From Sporomusa malonica (lineage in GTDB: Bacteria; Bacillota; Negativicutes; Sporomusales; Sporomusaceae), in NCBI RefSeq assembly GCF_900176355.1, contig NZ_FWXI01000002.1:124001-188000 (forward strand): a DNA stretch of 64,000 nucleotides. Direction: 5' to 3'. This document shows positions 51,479 to 60,764 of the stretch, piece after piece (within the stretch, counting starts at the first letter, position 1; each line of letters begins with the position of its first letter). The notes under the pieces were generated by a model. It saw only the letters and a program-made list of their open reading frames with translations, was not told the DNA's origin and made no database searches. The translations under genes were made by a program, and so were the position numbers.

Positions 51479-52648
51479 ATGAAAAAATGTATACCTTTGT
51501 CTGTTCCGAACCTAAAAGGCAACGAATTAGAATATGTTACTAAGGCGGTTGAAGACGAATGGGTATCATCTGGTGGTCCATACATAACAGCATTTGAAAA
51601 GGGAATAACGGAGTATGTGGGAGCTCAGGGTGCAGTCGCTTGTCAGAGTGGTACCGCAGGTCTTCATCTGGCTATGATTGTTAGCGGTATAGGTGCCGGC
51701 GATGAGGTTATTGTACCAGCGCTCACTTTCATAGCGACTGTTAATCCTGTGAAATATACTGGTGCAGAGCCCATCTTTATGGACTGTGATGACTCACTTT
51801 GCATGGATATGAGTAAAGTCGAACAGTTCTGTGCTGAAGGGTGTAAATTCAATGGTGAGAAGCTCATTAACAATAGAACAGAGAAACAAGTTAAAGCGAT
51901 TGTGGTAGTTCATTTGTTTGGCAATATTGCAGACATGGACAAGTTAATGGAAATTGCAGATAAATACAATTTAATCGTAATTGAGGATAGTACTGAAGCT
52001 TTAGGTAGCTATGTCACGAAGGGCAAATATACTGGCAAGTTCGCTGGAACCATTGGAAAAATAGGCGTGTATTCATTCAATGGAAATAAAATTTTAACCA
52101 CCGGCGGTGGCGGTATGATTGTCTCAGATGATGAGGCAATACTGAGAAGGGCAAGGCATCTTTCGACACAGGCAAAAAGCGACGAGCTTTATTATATCCA
52201 CGACGAAATTGGCTATAACTACAGAATGACCAACCTTCAGGCAGCCCTGGGTTTGGCGCAGTTGGAACAGCTTGAAAATTTCATTAAAACAAAAAAAGAG
52301 AATTATTATTTATATAAAGAAAGAATTAGTAAGATCCCAGGCTTATCAATTCTAAATTTCAAGGATGAGAATAGAACCAACTTTTGGTTCTATTCTCTGA
52401 AATGCGAAGAAGAGTATGTGTTAAATAGAGATGAGATTATACAATACTTATCCTCAAAGGGTATTCAGTCAAGACCTATATGGGGATTGATTAGTGAACA
52501 AAAGGGTTATTTAAATAACCAGGCATATAAGATTGAAAAAGCAAAGTATTATCTTAAACACATTGTGAATATCCCATGCAGCTCTAACCTGACCAAAGAA
52601 GATGTATTGTATGTTGTCGAGTGTTTAACGAATCCAGAATTAAAATAA
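51479..52648 (+). CDS. legC: LegC-type PLP-dependent sugar aminotransferase
   Basis: 389 residues of the DegT/DnrJ/EryC1 family: VSSGGPYITAFEKGI (about 29-43), GTAGLHLAM, EDSTEALGS (about 171-179) and the PLP lysine in YSFNGNKILTTGGGG (about 196-210; K202). It would add the C4 amino group to the keto sugar made by LegB. ATG 51479 follows AAAGGAGAAGGAG; an ATG at 51437 lies inside the previous gene. The gene order matches nonulosonate loci. Confidence 0.88.
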   Translation: MKKCIPLSVPNLKGNELEYVTKAVEDEWVSSGGPYITAFEKGITEYVGAQGAVACQSGTAGLHLAMIVSGIGAGDEVIVPALTFIATVNPVKYTGAEPIFMDCDDSLCMDMSKVEQFCAEGCKFNGEKLINNRTEKQVKAIVVVHLFGNIADMDKLMEIADKYNLIVIEDSTEALGSYVTKGKYTGKFAGTIGKIGVYSFNGNKILTTGGGGMIVSDDEAILRRARHLSTQAKSDELYYIHDEIGYNYRMTNLQAALGLAQLEQLENFIKTKKENYYLYKERISKIPGLSILNFKDENRTNFWFYSLKCEEEYVLNRDEIIQYLSSKGIQSRPIWGLISEQKGYLNNQAYKIEKAKYYLKHIVNIPCSSNLTKEDVLYVVECLTNPELK

Positions 52649-52672
52649 TTTTGGACAGACTGGAAGGATTGT

Positions 52673-53719
52673 ATGGACATTAAAGACATTTTGATTGACT
52701 TAGAAAACACGATGATAGAAGCGATGGCTGCTCTTGACAGAACATCAAAAAAGGTATTGTTTGTTGAACAAAATGGAATACTTGCTGCGGCAATAACAGA
52801 CGGTGATATCAGAAGATGGATATTGAAGAAGGGCAATCTTGACGCCAAGGTCAAAGATATTGCAAATTTCAATCCTAAGTTTTTATATGAAAAAGATAAA
52901 GCTATTGCAAAAGAATATATGCTAAAGGCAGTAGTGGAGGCATTACCTATAGTTGATGAAAATAAGAGAATACTTAATGTGGTTCTTTTGAATAACGATG
53001 GTATAGAGCCCAAAAAAGAGTTAAATATTCCAGTAATTATTATGGCGGGTGGGTTTGGTACAAGACTTCATCCTTATACAAAGATCCTTCCTAAACCGTT
53101 AATTCCTATAGGTGAGATTCCGATTGCAGAGCATATTATTAATAGGTTTCATCATTATAGTTGCAAGGACTTCTTCTTGATCGTGAATCACAAGAAAAAT
53201 ATGATAAAAGCCTATTTTACTGAGATATCAAGGGATTATGAAATTACTTTTATCGATGAGGACAAGCCCCTTGGAACCGGTGGCGGACTGAGCCTTTTAA
53301 AGGGACGTATTAATACAACTTTCATACTTTCCAACTGTGATATTATTATTGAGGAAGACTATGAAAAAATGTATCAGTACCACAAAAAAGAAAACAATTT
53401 GATTACTATGATTTGCTCTTTAAAGAATATCAAAATACCTTACGGTGTGATTGAAATAGGACAAAACGGTGCGATTGAGAGTATGAAAGAAAAACCGGAG
53501 TTGTCATTCTTTACTAATACCGGTTGCTACATCGTAGAACCTCGGGTAATTGAGGAGTTGGAAGAAGATAAAGCCATTGGCTTTCCTACGATCATTGAAA
53601 GATATAAGAATGCCGGTGAAAAAATCGGCGTTTACCCTATCAGCGAGAATACATGGATGGATATGGGGCAGCTTGACGAATTGGAAGAAATGCGAAAAAG
53701 GCTGAACTGTGATGAATAA
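52673..53719 (+). CDS. ptmE: PtmE-like CBS-domain sugar-phosphate nucleotidyltransferase
   Basis: 348 residues: two CBS domains (about 1-115; AAITDGDIRRWIL at 40-52) joined to a nucleotidyltransferase with IMAGGFGTRLHPYTKILPKP (about 123-142) and NTGCYIVEPRVIEEL. In Campylobacter, PtmE of this architecture makes GDP-glucosamine-type nucleotides for LegB. It supports a GDP-linked legionaminic pathway here. It overlaps the next gene by 8 bases. Confidence 0.88.
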   Translation: MDIKDILIDLENTMIEAMAALDRTSKKVLFVEQNGILAAAITDGDIRRWILKKGNLDAKVKDIANFNPKFLYEKDKAIAKEYMLKAVVEALPIVDENKRILNVVLLNNDGIEPKKELNIPVIIMAGGFGTRLHPYTKILPKPLIPIGEIPIAEHIINRFHHYSCKDFFLIVNHKKNMIKAYFTEISRDYEITFIDEDKPLGTGGGLSLLKGRINTTFILSNCDIIIEEDYEKMYQYHKKENNLITMICSLKNIKIPYGVIEIGQNGAIESMKEKPELSFFTNTGCYIVEPRVIEELEEDKAIGFPTIIERYKNAGEKIGVYPISENTWMDMGQLDELEEMRKRLNCDE

Positions 53720-54356
53720 AAAACTGCTATTAATTGGTGGTGGTGGGCATTGTAAGTCTGTGTTGGATAGCCTTTTAAGTGCCAAGACCTTTAATGAAAT
53801 AGGAATAGTTGACGTAAAAGGAAGTGTCGGTAAATCAGTTTTAGAAATTCCTATTATAGGCTGTGACGATGACCTTGAGAAGCTGTATCAGCATGGATAT
53901 ACCTATGCTTTTGTGTCGTTAGGTAGCGTTGGCAATCCTGTAATTCGCATAAAAATCTTCAATAAACTTGAAAGTATCGGATTTGGAATACCAAATGTTA
54001 TTGATCCAACTGCAACAGTTAGTAAACGAGCATCTTTAACATCTGGCATATACATTGGAAAAAATGTGGTGGTCAATGTTGGTACATCCATCGGTAAAGG
54101 TGCTATTCTTAATACTTCTTCTACCATAGAGCATGAGTGCAGTATTGGAGAATTCGTACATATTTCGCCCGGCGCCGTTTTGTGCGGTGAAGTGCAAATC
54201 GGAGAGCATACGCATGTTGGTGCAAAAAGTGTAGTTAAGCAACAGGTAAAAATAGGTTCTAGAACGCTTATAGGAATGGGCAGTGTGGTATTGCATGATG
54301 TGGCGGCGAATACAGTCGCATACGGCAATCCGTGTAAGGAGGTAAGTACGCGATGA
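53712..54356 (+). CDS. legH: NeuD/PglD-type N-acetyltransferase (LegH candidate)
   Basis: 214 residues: N-terminal Rossmann-like domain LLLIGGGGHCKSVLDSLL (about 4-21) and C-terminal left-handed beta-helix with the catalytic His in STIEHECSIGEFVHISPGA (about 136-154). It should N-acetylate the C4 amino group of the sugar nucleotide. The start could be GTG 53709 or ATG 53712. Sialate-locus NeuD proteins look alike; position between legC/ptmE and legI favours LegH. Confidence 0.85.
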   Translation: MNKKLLLIGGGGHCKSVLDSLLSAKTFNEIGIVDVKGSVGKSVLEIPIIGCDDDLEKLYQHGYTYAFVSLGSVGNPVIRIKIFNKLESIGFGIPNVIDPTATVSKRASLTSGIYIGKNVVVNVGTSIGKGAILNTSSTIEHECSIGEFVHISPGAVLCGEVQIGEHTHVGAKSVVKQQVKIGSRTLIGMGSVVLHDVAANTVAYGNPCKEVSTR

Positions 54357-55348
54357 GCGTATATATCATTGCAGAAGCAGGTGTCAACCATAACGGTAAT
54401 CTCGAATTAGCCAAGAAGATGGTTTACAAAGCTAAGGAAGCAGGCGCTGACTGCATAAAATTTCAAACATTTGTGTCCAAAAATGTCGTTTCAAAGAATG
54501 CTAATAAGGCAGACTATCAGAAACAACAGACAAAAGCAGATGAGAGCCAATTAGCGATGTTGCAAAAGCTTGAGTTGACATTTAATGATTTCGTTAAACT
54601 GAATAACTATTGCAAGGATCAAGGAATTCAATTCCTTTCCACACCTTTTGACTTTGATAGTATTGATTTTTTAGCAAGTCTTGATATGGGAATATGGAAA
54701 ATTCCGTCTGGTGAAATAACGAATCTCCCATATTTGGTTAAGATAGCCAAAATGCACAAGCCTATTATTATGTCAACAGGGATGAGTACCATAAGCGAAA
54801 TAGAAGATGCTATGAGCATATTACGAGAGAATGGTAGCGGTGAAATTACATTACTTCATTGCACCACTGAGTACCCTACACCATATACAGATGTAAACTT
54901 AAAAGCTATGGATACTTTAAAGGAAAAGTTTAATGTACCAATAGGATATTCGGATCATACAAAAGGCATAGAGATTCCCGTTGCTGCAGCTGCAATAGGG
55001 GCCACCGTCATTGAGAAACATTTTACTTTAGATCGAAATATGGAAGGTCCTGACCATAAGGCAAGTTTGGAACCCTGTGAGTTAAAAGCTATGGTGAATG
55101 CTATTCGGAATACTGAACTGGCGATAGGCATTGCTGAGAAAAAAGTAACCGAATCAGAAAAAAAAAATATAGCTATTGCAAGAAAGAGCATAGTAGCCAG
55201 TCGCGACATAAAAAGAGGGGAAGTTTTCACTCCAGATAACCTAACGGTGAAAAGGCCAGGAAATGGTATTAGTCCAATGCGATGGTTTGAAGTGCTAGGG
55301 AAAACTGCAAAGTGTGATTTTGAAGAGGACGAATTGATAGTGGTATGA
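54353..55348 (+). CDS. legI: Nonulosonate synthase, LegI/NeuB family
   Basis: 331 residues: NeuB TIM barrel with IIAEAGVNHNGNLELAKKMV (4-23), FQTF-x-S, TPFDFDSIDFL (about 100-110), YSDHTKGIEIPVAAAAIGA (about 197-215) and EKHFTLDRNMEGPDHKAS (about 220-237), then a C-terminal SAF antifreeze-like domain (about 275-331). It condenses phosphoenolpyruvate with the 6-deoxy-diaminomannose to form a nonulosonic acid. Family is certain; legionaminate against sialate or pseudaminate is inferred from the neighbours. Confidence 0.92.
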   Translation: MSVYIIAEAGVNHNGNLELAKKMVYKAKEAGADCIKFQTFVSKNVVSKNANKADYQKQQTKADESQLAMLQKLELTFNDFVKLNNYCKDQGIQFLSTPFDFDSIDFLASLDMGIWKIPSGEITNLPYLVKIAKMHKPIIMSTGMSTISEIEDAMSILRENGSGEITLLHCTTEYPTPYTDVNLKAMDTLKEKFNVPIGYSDHTKGIEIPVAAAAIGATVIEKHFTLDRNMEGPDHKASLEPCELKAMVNAIRNTELAIGIAEKKVTESEKKNIAIARKSIVASRDIKRGEVFTPDNLTVKRPGNGISPMRWFEVLGKTAKCDFEEDELIVV

Positions 55349-56514
55349 GGAAGAAAATATGTATCTTAACAGCGACAAGAGCTGAATTTGGCCTTCTTAA
55401 ACCTGTCATTGTTAAACTAACGGGGGTGCCCGAGTTTGATGTGCGTGTTGCAGTAACAGGAACACATCTATCCCCGGAGTTTGGCATGACTTACAAGGAA
55501 ATTGAGAGAGAGGGGATCGCGATTGATGAAAAAATTGAGATTCTTTTAAGCGCAGATACCCCGACTGCGATCTCTAAATCAATGGGATTGGCAATGATGA
55601 GTTTTGCTGAATATTTTGCCCGACTAGATCCAGATATACTGTTGGTTTTGGGTGATAGATATGAAACTTTGGCCGTTTGTTGTGCAGCTATGAATCAAAG
55701 AATAGCAATTGCGCACATGCATGGCGGCGAGACAACAGAAGGGGCGATCGATGAGTGTGTTCGGCATGCCATAACAAAAATGAGCTATTTGCATTTCACC
55801 AGTACAAAGGAATACTGCAATAGAGTTATTCAGTTAGGTGAACAGCCAGATAGAGTGTTTTGTGTTGGCGCAACGGGAGTCGAAAATATCTATAAAGAGA
55901 CATTGTTAACCAAGAAAGAATTGGAGAAGGATATTGGCTTTAAATTAGATAAGCCTTATGCGGTAGTAACCTTCCATCCGGTGACACTGGAAAAAAATAA
56001 ATCTGCAGAGCAGTTTCAATCGCTACTGCAAGTTTGTGAACAACATAAGGAAATGAATTTTTTATTTACTAAAGCTAATGCCGATTTAAATGGACGTATT
56101 ATCAATCAGATGCTTGATGAGCATATCAAGGAACATGATAATCTATTTGCATTTGCATCGATGGGTGTAGTGCGATACTTAAGTGCAATGAAATATTGTA
56201 AAGTGGTGATAGGCAATTCTTCAAGCGGAATTTTGGAAGCCCCAAGTTTGGGAGTACCAACAATTAATATAGGAGACCGCCAAAAAGGCAGAATACAGGC
56301 GGAAAGCATTATTAACTGCGAGCCGGTATCCGGCGAAATTGAGAAAGCTATGATTTTAGCACAAACCGATGAATTTAAAACTAGAGCCCGCAACTCTGTC
56401 AATCCATACGGTGATGGAAATACGTCAGAAAAAATCGTTGAAAAGTTAAAAGAGTTTTTATTGAACGATAAAATTGATTTGAAGAAGAAATTTTATAACT
56501 GCGAGGTGATATGA
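55345..56514 (+). CDS. legG: Hydrolysing NDP-sugar 2-epimerase, LegG/NeuC family
   Basis: 389 residues: GT-B-like NeuC fold with ICILTATRAEFGLLKPVI (4-21), LVLGDRYETLA (about 94-104), HMHGGETTEGAIDE (about 118-131) and the C-domain NSSSGILEAPSLGVPTINIG (about 290-309). It removes the nucleotide while inverting C2 to give the manno sugar used by LegI. It overlaps legI by 4 bases and stops 1 base before the next gene. Confidence 0.92.
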   Translation: MRKKICILTATRAEFGLLKPVIVKLTGVPEFDVRVAVTGTHLSPEFGMTYKEIEREGIAIDEKIEILLSADTPTAISKSMGLAMMSFAEYFARLDPDILLVLGDRYETLAVCCAAMNQRIAIAHMHGGETTEGAIDECVRHAITKMSYLHFTSTKEYCNRVIQLGEQPDRVFCVGATGVENIYKETLLTKKELEKDIGFKLDKPYAVVTFHPVTLEKNKSAEQFQSLLQVCEQHKEMNFLFTKANADLNGRIINQMLDEHIKEHDNLFAFASMGVVRYLSAMKYCKVVIGNSSSGILEAPSLGVPTINIGDRQKGRIQAESIINCEPVSGEIEKAMILAQTDEFKTRARNSVNPYGDGNTSEKIVEKLKEFLLNDKIDLKKKFYNCEVI

Positions 56515-56515
56515 T

Positions 56516-57490
56516 ATGAGGGTTGCAGTTCTTGGCTTAGGCTCAATGGGAAACAGAAGAATCCGATTAATTAGCAAATATAGTGAAACAATACAAATAG
56601 TTGGAGTGGATATCAATGAAGAACGCAGAAGAAAATGCGAATTAGAATATGGAGTAGAAACTTTTTGTAGTTTAACGGATGCGGCGCACATTGATTGCGC
56701 CTTTGTTTGCACAGGACCTTTATCGCATAGTGAAATTATTATGCAATGTTTGAAACAGGGAATACATGTATTTAGTGAATTGAATTTAGTAGTTGATGGC
56801 TATGAAGATAATATTGCCCTAGCGAAGCAAAAGGAACTAGTTTTATTCATGTCTTCAACATTTTTATATAGGGATGAGATTAAGCAGATTAAGAATTCAA
56901 TGCAACAAGCGAATTGTATGCTTAACTATACATATCATATCGGTCAGTATCTACCAGATTGGCATCCATGGGAAAGTTATAAAGATTTCTTTGTCGGCAA
57001 TAAGCGTTCAAATGGATGTCGAGAAATATTTGCTATTGAACTTCCGTGGTTATCGGAGCTGTTTGGTGATATTGTCGAGGTTAATGTATTAAAGAGTAAA
57101 ATGAGTAATTTAGATATAAATTATGATGATAACTACTTAGTACTCATCCAACATGCATCTGGATATAAAGGAACTTTAGCTGTTGATGTAGTATCACGAA
57201 AAGCGGTTAGAAATCTAGAGGTATTCGGAGAGCACCTTTATCTCCATTGGGATGGATCTCCAACCGGATTATATGTATATGATTTTGAAGCAAAGGTTGA
57301 TGTTAATATCCAAGCATATGTAGAGATTGATCAACTTGATAATTATAGCGGGTTTATCGTCGAGAATGCCTATTTAAATGAAGTTATCTCTTTTTTTGAC
57401 GCGATCACAGAAAAGAAAATGCCAGTCTATAGTTTTGAAAAGGATAAAGAAATTCTAAAAATTATAGATAGAATTGAAGGCTTGACATGA
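56516..57490 (+). CDS. Gfo/Idh/MocA-type protein lacking the EKP motif
   Basis: 324 residues with a Rossmann start VAVLGLGSMGNRRIRLISKY (3-22). At the EKP position it has FSELNLVVDG (about 90-99), so the conserved Lys is missing. The C-domain keeps YLPDWHPWESYKDFF (about 147-161), which resembles YLPNWRPDQDYRNTY in the next gene. It overlaps that gene by 4 bases. Loss of the Lys suggests a non-catalytic partner or altered reaction. Very AT-rich. Confidence 0.75.
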   Translation: MRVAVLGLGSMGNRRIRLISKYSETIQIVGVDINEERRRKCELEYGVETFCSLTDAAHIDCAFVCTGPLSHSEIIMQCLKQGIHVFSELNLVVDGYEDNIALAKQKELVLFMSSTFLYRDEIKQIKNSMQQANCMLNYTYHIGQYLPDWHPWESYKDFFVGNKRSNGCREIFAIELPWLSELFGDIVEVNVLKSKMSNLDINYDDNYLVLIQHASGYKGTLAVDVVSRKAVRNLEVFGEHLYLHWDGSPTGLYVYDFEAKVDVNIQAYVEIDQLDNYSGFIVENAYLNEVISFFDAITEKKMPVYSFEKDKEILKIIDRIEGLT

Positions 57491-58434
57491 ATAAAGTATA
57501 TAAAATTGGGGTGATTGGGCTTGGTTCAATTGGCATCAGGCATATACAAAACATTGCGTCTGTTTTAAAAGAACGAGGCAGCCTGAATACAATTGATTTG
57601 ATCAGAAGCGGAACAGGCAAGGAACCAGGAAAAGAAGTCATTCAACATGTCAGCCAAATATTTAATTCTTGCGATCCAGTTCCAGACGACTATGATGTAA
57701 TTTTCGTTACAAATCCTACGCATTTACATTTTGAAACAATACAAAAATTCGTTTCGAAGACTAAGCATATGTTTATTGAAAAACCGGTATTTAACACAAC
57801 AGAGGTCTCTTTAAATGCATTACATCTAAAAGATAGTAGTATATATTATGTGGCTTGCCCTTTAAGATATACCCATGTAATTCAATATCTTAAACATCTA
57901 TGCGATTTAAAGAAAATTTATTGCGCTAGAGTTATTTGTTCCAGTTATTTGCCGAATTGGAGACCAGACCAAGATTACCGGAATACCTACAGCGCTCATA
58001 AAAAGCAAGGTGGCGGAGCTTCTATTGACTTGATACATGAATGGGATTATCTGTGTTACTTATTTGGCCCCCCAGATAAGGTGCTGAACATAAGGGGGAC
58101 TTTTTCCAATTTGGAAATCGACAGTGATGACTTATCTATATATATCGCAAAGTACGCTGATATGGCTATAGAAGTTCACTTAGATTATTTTGGACGTAAA
58201 ACAATAAGAGAAATTCAGATATTTACAGAAGAGGATACCATTATTGGGGATATTGCAAACAGTGAAATACGATATTTGATGAGTGGTGAAGTTATTTCCT
58301 TTAACGAACAAAGAAATGATTTCCAGCGTAATGAAATAGCACATTTCTTTGATATAGTGGAAGGAGTAGCTGTTAATGATAATGATATACCAACTGCTTT
58401 TAGAACTCTTCATATAGCGAGGGAGGGAAAGTGA
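57487..58434 (+). CDS. Gfo/Idh/MocA family oxidoreductase (EKP intact)
   Basis: 315 residues: IGVIGLGSIGIRHIQNIAS (8-26), canonical EKP in MFIEKPVFNT (about 96-105), YLPNWRPDQDYRNTYSAHKK (about 155-174) and IDLIHEWDYLCYLFG (about 180-194) with the conserved His. Family enzymes of this shape occur in bacterial glycan loci and act on sugar nucleotides or nonulosonates. Four bases overlap on both sides place it in one transcript with legG and legF, so a step in forming or changing the nonulosonate is likely. Confidence 0.84.
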   Translation: MNKVYKIGVIGLGSIGIRHIQNIASVLKERGSLNTIDLIRSGTGKEPGKEVIQHVSQIFNSCDPVPDDYDVIFVTNPTHLHFETIQKFVSKTKHMFIEKPVFNTTEVSLNALHLKDSSIYYVACPLRYTHVIQYLKHLCDLKKIYCARVICSSYLPNWRPDQDYRNTYSAHKKQGGGASIDLIHEWDYLCYLFGPPDKVLNIRGTFSNLEIDSDDLSIYIAKYADMAIEVHLDYFGRKTIREIQIFTEEDTIIGDIANSEIRYLMSGEVISFNEQRNDFQRNEIAHFFDIVEGVAVNDNDIPTAFRTLHIAREGK

Positions 58435-59216
58435 AAGTGAAGATATTATTTACTATTTGCGGTAGAAGTGGTTCTAAGGGGATTAAGAATAAAAACTTGA
58501 AAGATTTTTTAGGTTACCCATTACCATTTTATACGATATCCGCAATTGATTTGTATAAAAAGCGAAATCCGGATGTTTATTGTGATACAGTGCTAAATAC
58601 TGACAGCGCAGACCTTATTCAAATGTTTAAAGAGCGTCTGAATTTTGAGGTTGATATCATTGAAAGAGATCCATTGCTTGGACTAGATAATACCCCGAAA
58701 GTAGCGGTTATACTAAACTGCTTGGATGTAATGAAACAGCGTAAGACTATTAATTACGATATGGTTATTGATTTGGATATAACCTCACCATTGAGGACTA
58801 TAGTAGATATTAGCAATCTTATCCAAAAGAAGATGAAATCTAATGCTGATGTAATTTTTTCTGTAACTGATTCAAGACGAAATCCATATTTCAATATGGT
58901 CAAGAAAACTGGAAATGGCTATAAACGTGTTATTGATTCAGTATTTAATTCAAGGCAGGAAGCACCCGAGATATTTGATATGAATGCTTCGTTGTATGCA
59001 TATTCCCCAGCGTTTCTTGAGAGCGGCAAGGGAATATTTGAAGGAATATGCGATGTGATAACGATGTTAGACACCGCGGTTTTGGACTTGGATAATGAGA
59101 ATGATTTTGAACTGATGCAAGTTATAGCAGGATATTTGTTTGAAAAGTATCCTGTATTTTGGGAAGTGAGAGATAATATTATTAAATTTAGTAATGTTAT
59201 AAAAACTACGCCCTAA
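58431..59216 (+). CDS. legF: CMP-nonulosonate synthetase, LegF/NeuA family
   Basis: 261 residues: FTICGRSGSKGIKNKNLKDF (7-26) as the acylneuraminate cytidylyltransferase motif, DLDITSPLRTIVDI (about 119-132) and SVTDSRRNPYFNMV (about 147-160). It activates the nonulosonic acid as a CMP sugar for transfer. The first residues differ from the more common A-R-x-G-S-K-G start but keep R-x-G-S-K-G. GTG 58431 follows GGGAGG. Last gene of the nonulosonate set; 170 AT-rich bases follow with no supported feature. Confidence 0.9.
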   Translation: MKVKILFTICGRSGSKGIKNKNLKDFLGYPLPFYTISAIDLYKKRNPDVYCDTVLNTDSADLIQMFKERLNFEVDIIERDPLLGLDNTPKVAVILNCLDVMKQRKTINYDMVIDLDITSPLRTIVDISNLIQKKMKSNADVIFSVTDSRRNPYFNMVKKTGNGYKRVIDSVFNSRQEAPEIFDMNASLYAYSPAFLESGKGIFEGICDVITMLDTAVLDLDNENDFELMQVIAGYLFEKYPVFWEVRDNIIKFSNVIKTTP

Positions 59217-59386
59217 TCAATATTTTATTAATGTGCTTGGAAAGCAGTATAAGAATGGTAAGAGTGATGGCACCGAAGAATTATTTAACTTTAGATGATT
59301 CCGATTATAAGATATTGCTACTTGTTGTAAGTAGGTATTTAGAATATATAATCTAATTTATTAATTATAATTGAAGGGGCGGAATT

Positions 59387-60763
59387 ATGAGCTTATATGA
59401 GAAGATAGTAAATAGAGATGAGAAAATTTCAATAATTGGCTTAGGTTATGTCGGCATGCCTATAGCAGTTAGCTTTGCCAAGAAGGCTGACGTTATTGGG
59501 TATGACGTCAGTACAGCTAAGATTGAGTTGTATAAATCAGGCATTGATCCAACTAAAGAAGTTGGAAACGAAGTTATTAAAAATACAACTTTAGAATTCA
59601 CATCAGATGAAACAAAGCTTAGAGAAGCAAAGTTCCATATTGTAGCAGTGCCAACTCCTGTAAATGCGGACCACACCCCAGACCTTAATCCTGTGAAATC
59701 TGCAAGCTGTATATTAGGTAGAAATCTTACCAAAGGTTCTATCGTAGTTTATGAATCTACAGTTTATCCTGGAGTTACGGAGGACATATGTGTTCCCATC
59801 CTAGAGAAAGAGTCAGGTTTGAAGTGTGGGGTGGACTTTAGCGTTGGTTACTCCCCAGAACGTGTAAATCCTGGTGACAAAATACATAGGCTGGAGACAA
59901 TTGTGAAAATTGTTTCTGGAATTAATGAATATAGCCTAGACACTGCAGCTAAGGTTTACGAGTTAGTAGTAGAAGCCGGCGTATATAGGGCTGAAAGCAT
60001 AAAAGTTGCAGAGGCAGCTAAAGTTATTGAAAATTCTCAGCGTGATATAAATATTGCTTTCATGAACGAACTCTCCATCATCTTTAACAAGCTGGGCATT
60101 GATACTAAGGCTGTACTTGAAGCAGCAGGAACAAAATGGAACTTCTTAAAATTCTACCCTGGTTTAGTTGGCGGTCACTGTATTGGTGTTGACCCATACT
60201 ATCTCACATATAAGGCCGAAGAAATGGGTTACCACTCGCAAATTATCCTTTCGGGAAGACGAATTAATGATGAGATGGGAAAATATGTTGCTGAAAATAC
60301 AGTCAAAAAGATGATTCAAGCCAACAAACAAATAAAGGGAGCTAAGGTGGCTATACTCGGCATCACGTTTAAAGAAAACTGCCCCGATAGTAGAAATACC
60401 AAAGTTGTAGATATCATTCAAGAGTTAAAGGAGTACGGTGTTCAGGTGCAAGTAGTAGACCCTGTTGCTAATATAGAAGAAGTAAAGGAAGAATATGGTA
60501 TTGATTTATATAGACTAGAAGATACCAAAGATGTCGATGCAGTTGTTGTAACTGTAGCCCACAATGAATTTACGGCATTACAGCTAGAAGATCTAAAGGC
60601 GTTATATAAAGTTGGTAATTTATCTGACATTGATGCTTTACAAGAGGTAACTGCAACTCTTGATGAGGATTGTGATAGCACCAAGCTGGTTTTAATTGAT
60701 GTAAAGGGTATTTATGATCATACGAAAGCAGAGGATATGAACTATTTATACTGGAGGCTGTAA
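59387..60763 (+). CDS. UDP-N-acetylhexosamine 6-dehydrogenase (TviB/WbpO family)
   Basis: 458 residues of the UDP-glucose/GDP-mannose dehydrogenase family: ISIIGLGYVGMPIAVSF (14-30), YESTVYPGVTED (about 123-134), YSPERVNPGD (about 155-164) and the catalytic Cys in GGHCIGVDPYYLTYK (about 260-274). It oxidises C6 to make a uronic acid. With the epimerase that follows it probably gives UDP-GalNAcA, as in the Vi and WbpO/WbpP pathways. Ribosome site AAGGGGCGG. Confidence 0.9.
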   Translation: MSLYEKIVNRDEKISIIGLGYVGMPIAVSFAKKADVIGYDVSTAKIELYKSGIDPTKEVGNEVIKNTTLEFTSDETKLREAKFHIVAVPTPVNADHTPDLNPVKSASCILGRNLTKGSIVVYESTVYPGVTEDICVPILEKESGLKCGVDFSVGYSPERVNPGDKIHRLETIVKIVSGINEYSLDTAAKVYELVVEAGVYRAESIKVAEAAKVIENSQRDINIAFMNELSIIFNKLGIDTKAVLEAAGTKWNFLKFYPGLVGGHCIGVDPYYLTYKAEEMGYHSQIILSGRRINDEMGKYVAENTVKKMIQANKQIKGAKVAILGITFKENCPDSRNTKVVDIIQELKEYGVQVQVVDPVANIEEVKEEYGIDLYRLEDTKDVDAVVVTVAHNEFTALQLEDLKALYKVGNLSDIDALQEVTATLDEDCDSTKLVLIDVKGIYDHTKAEDMNYLYWRL

Positions 60764-60764
60764 A

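Noticed and set aside
59266..59358. Short frame MAPKNYLTLDDSDYKILLLV... before the dehydrogenase gene
   Set aside because: No convincing ribosome site, AT-rich region where short frames arise by chance; could be a relic but cannot be shown.
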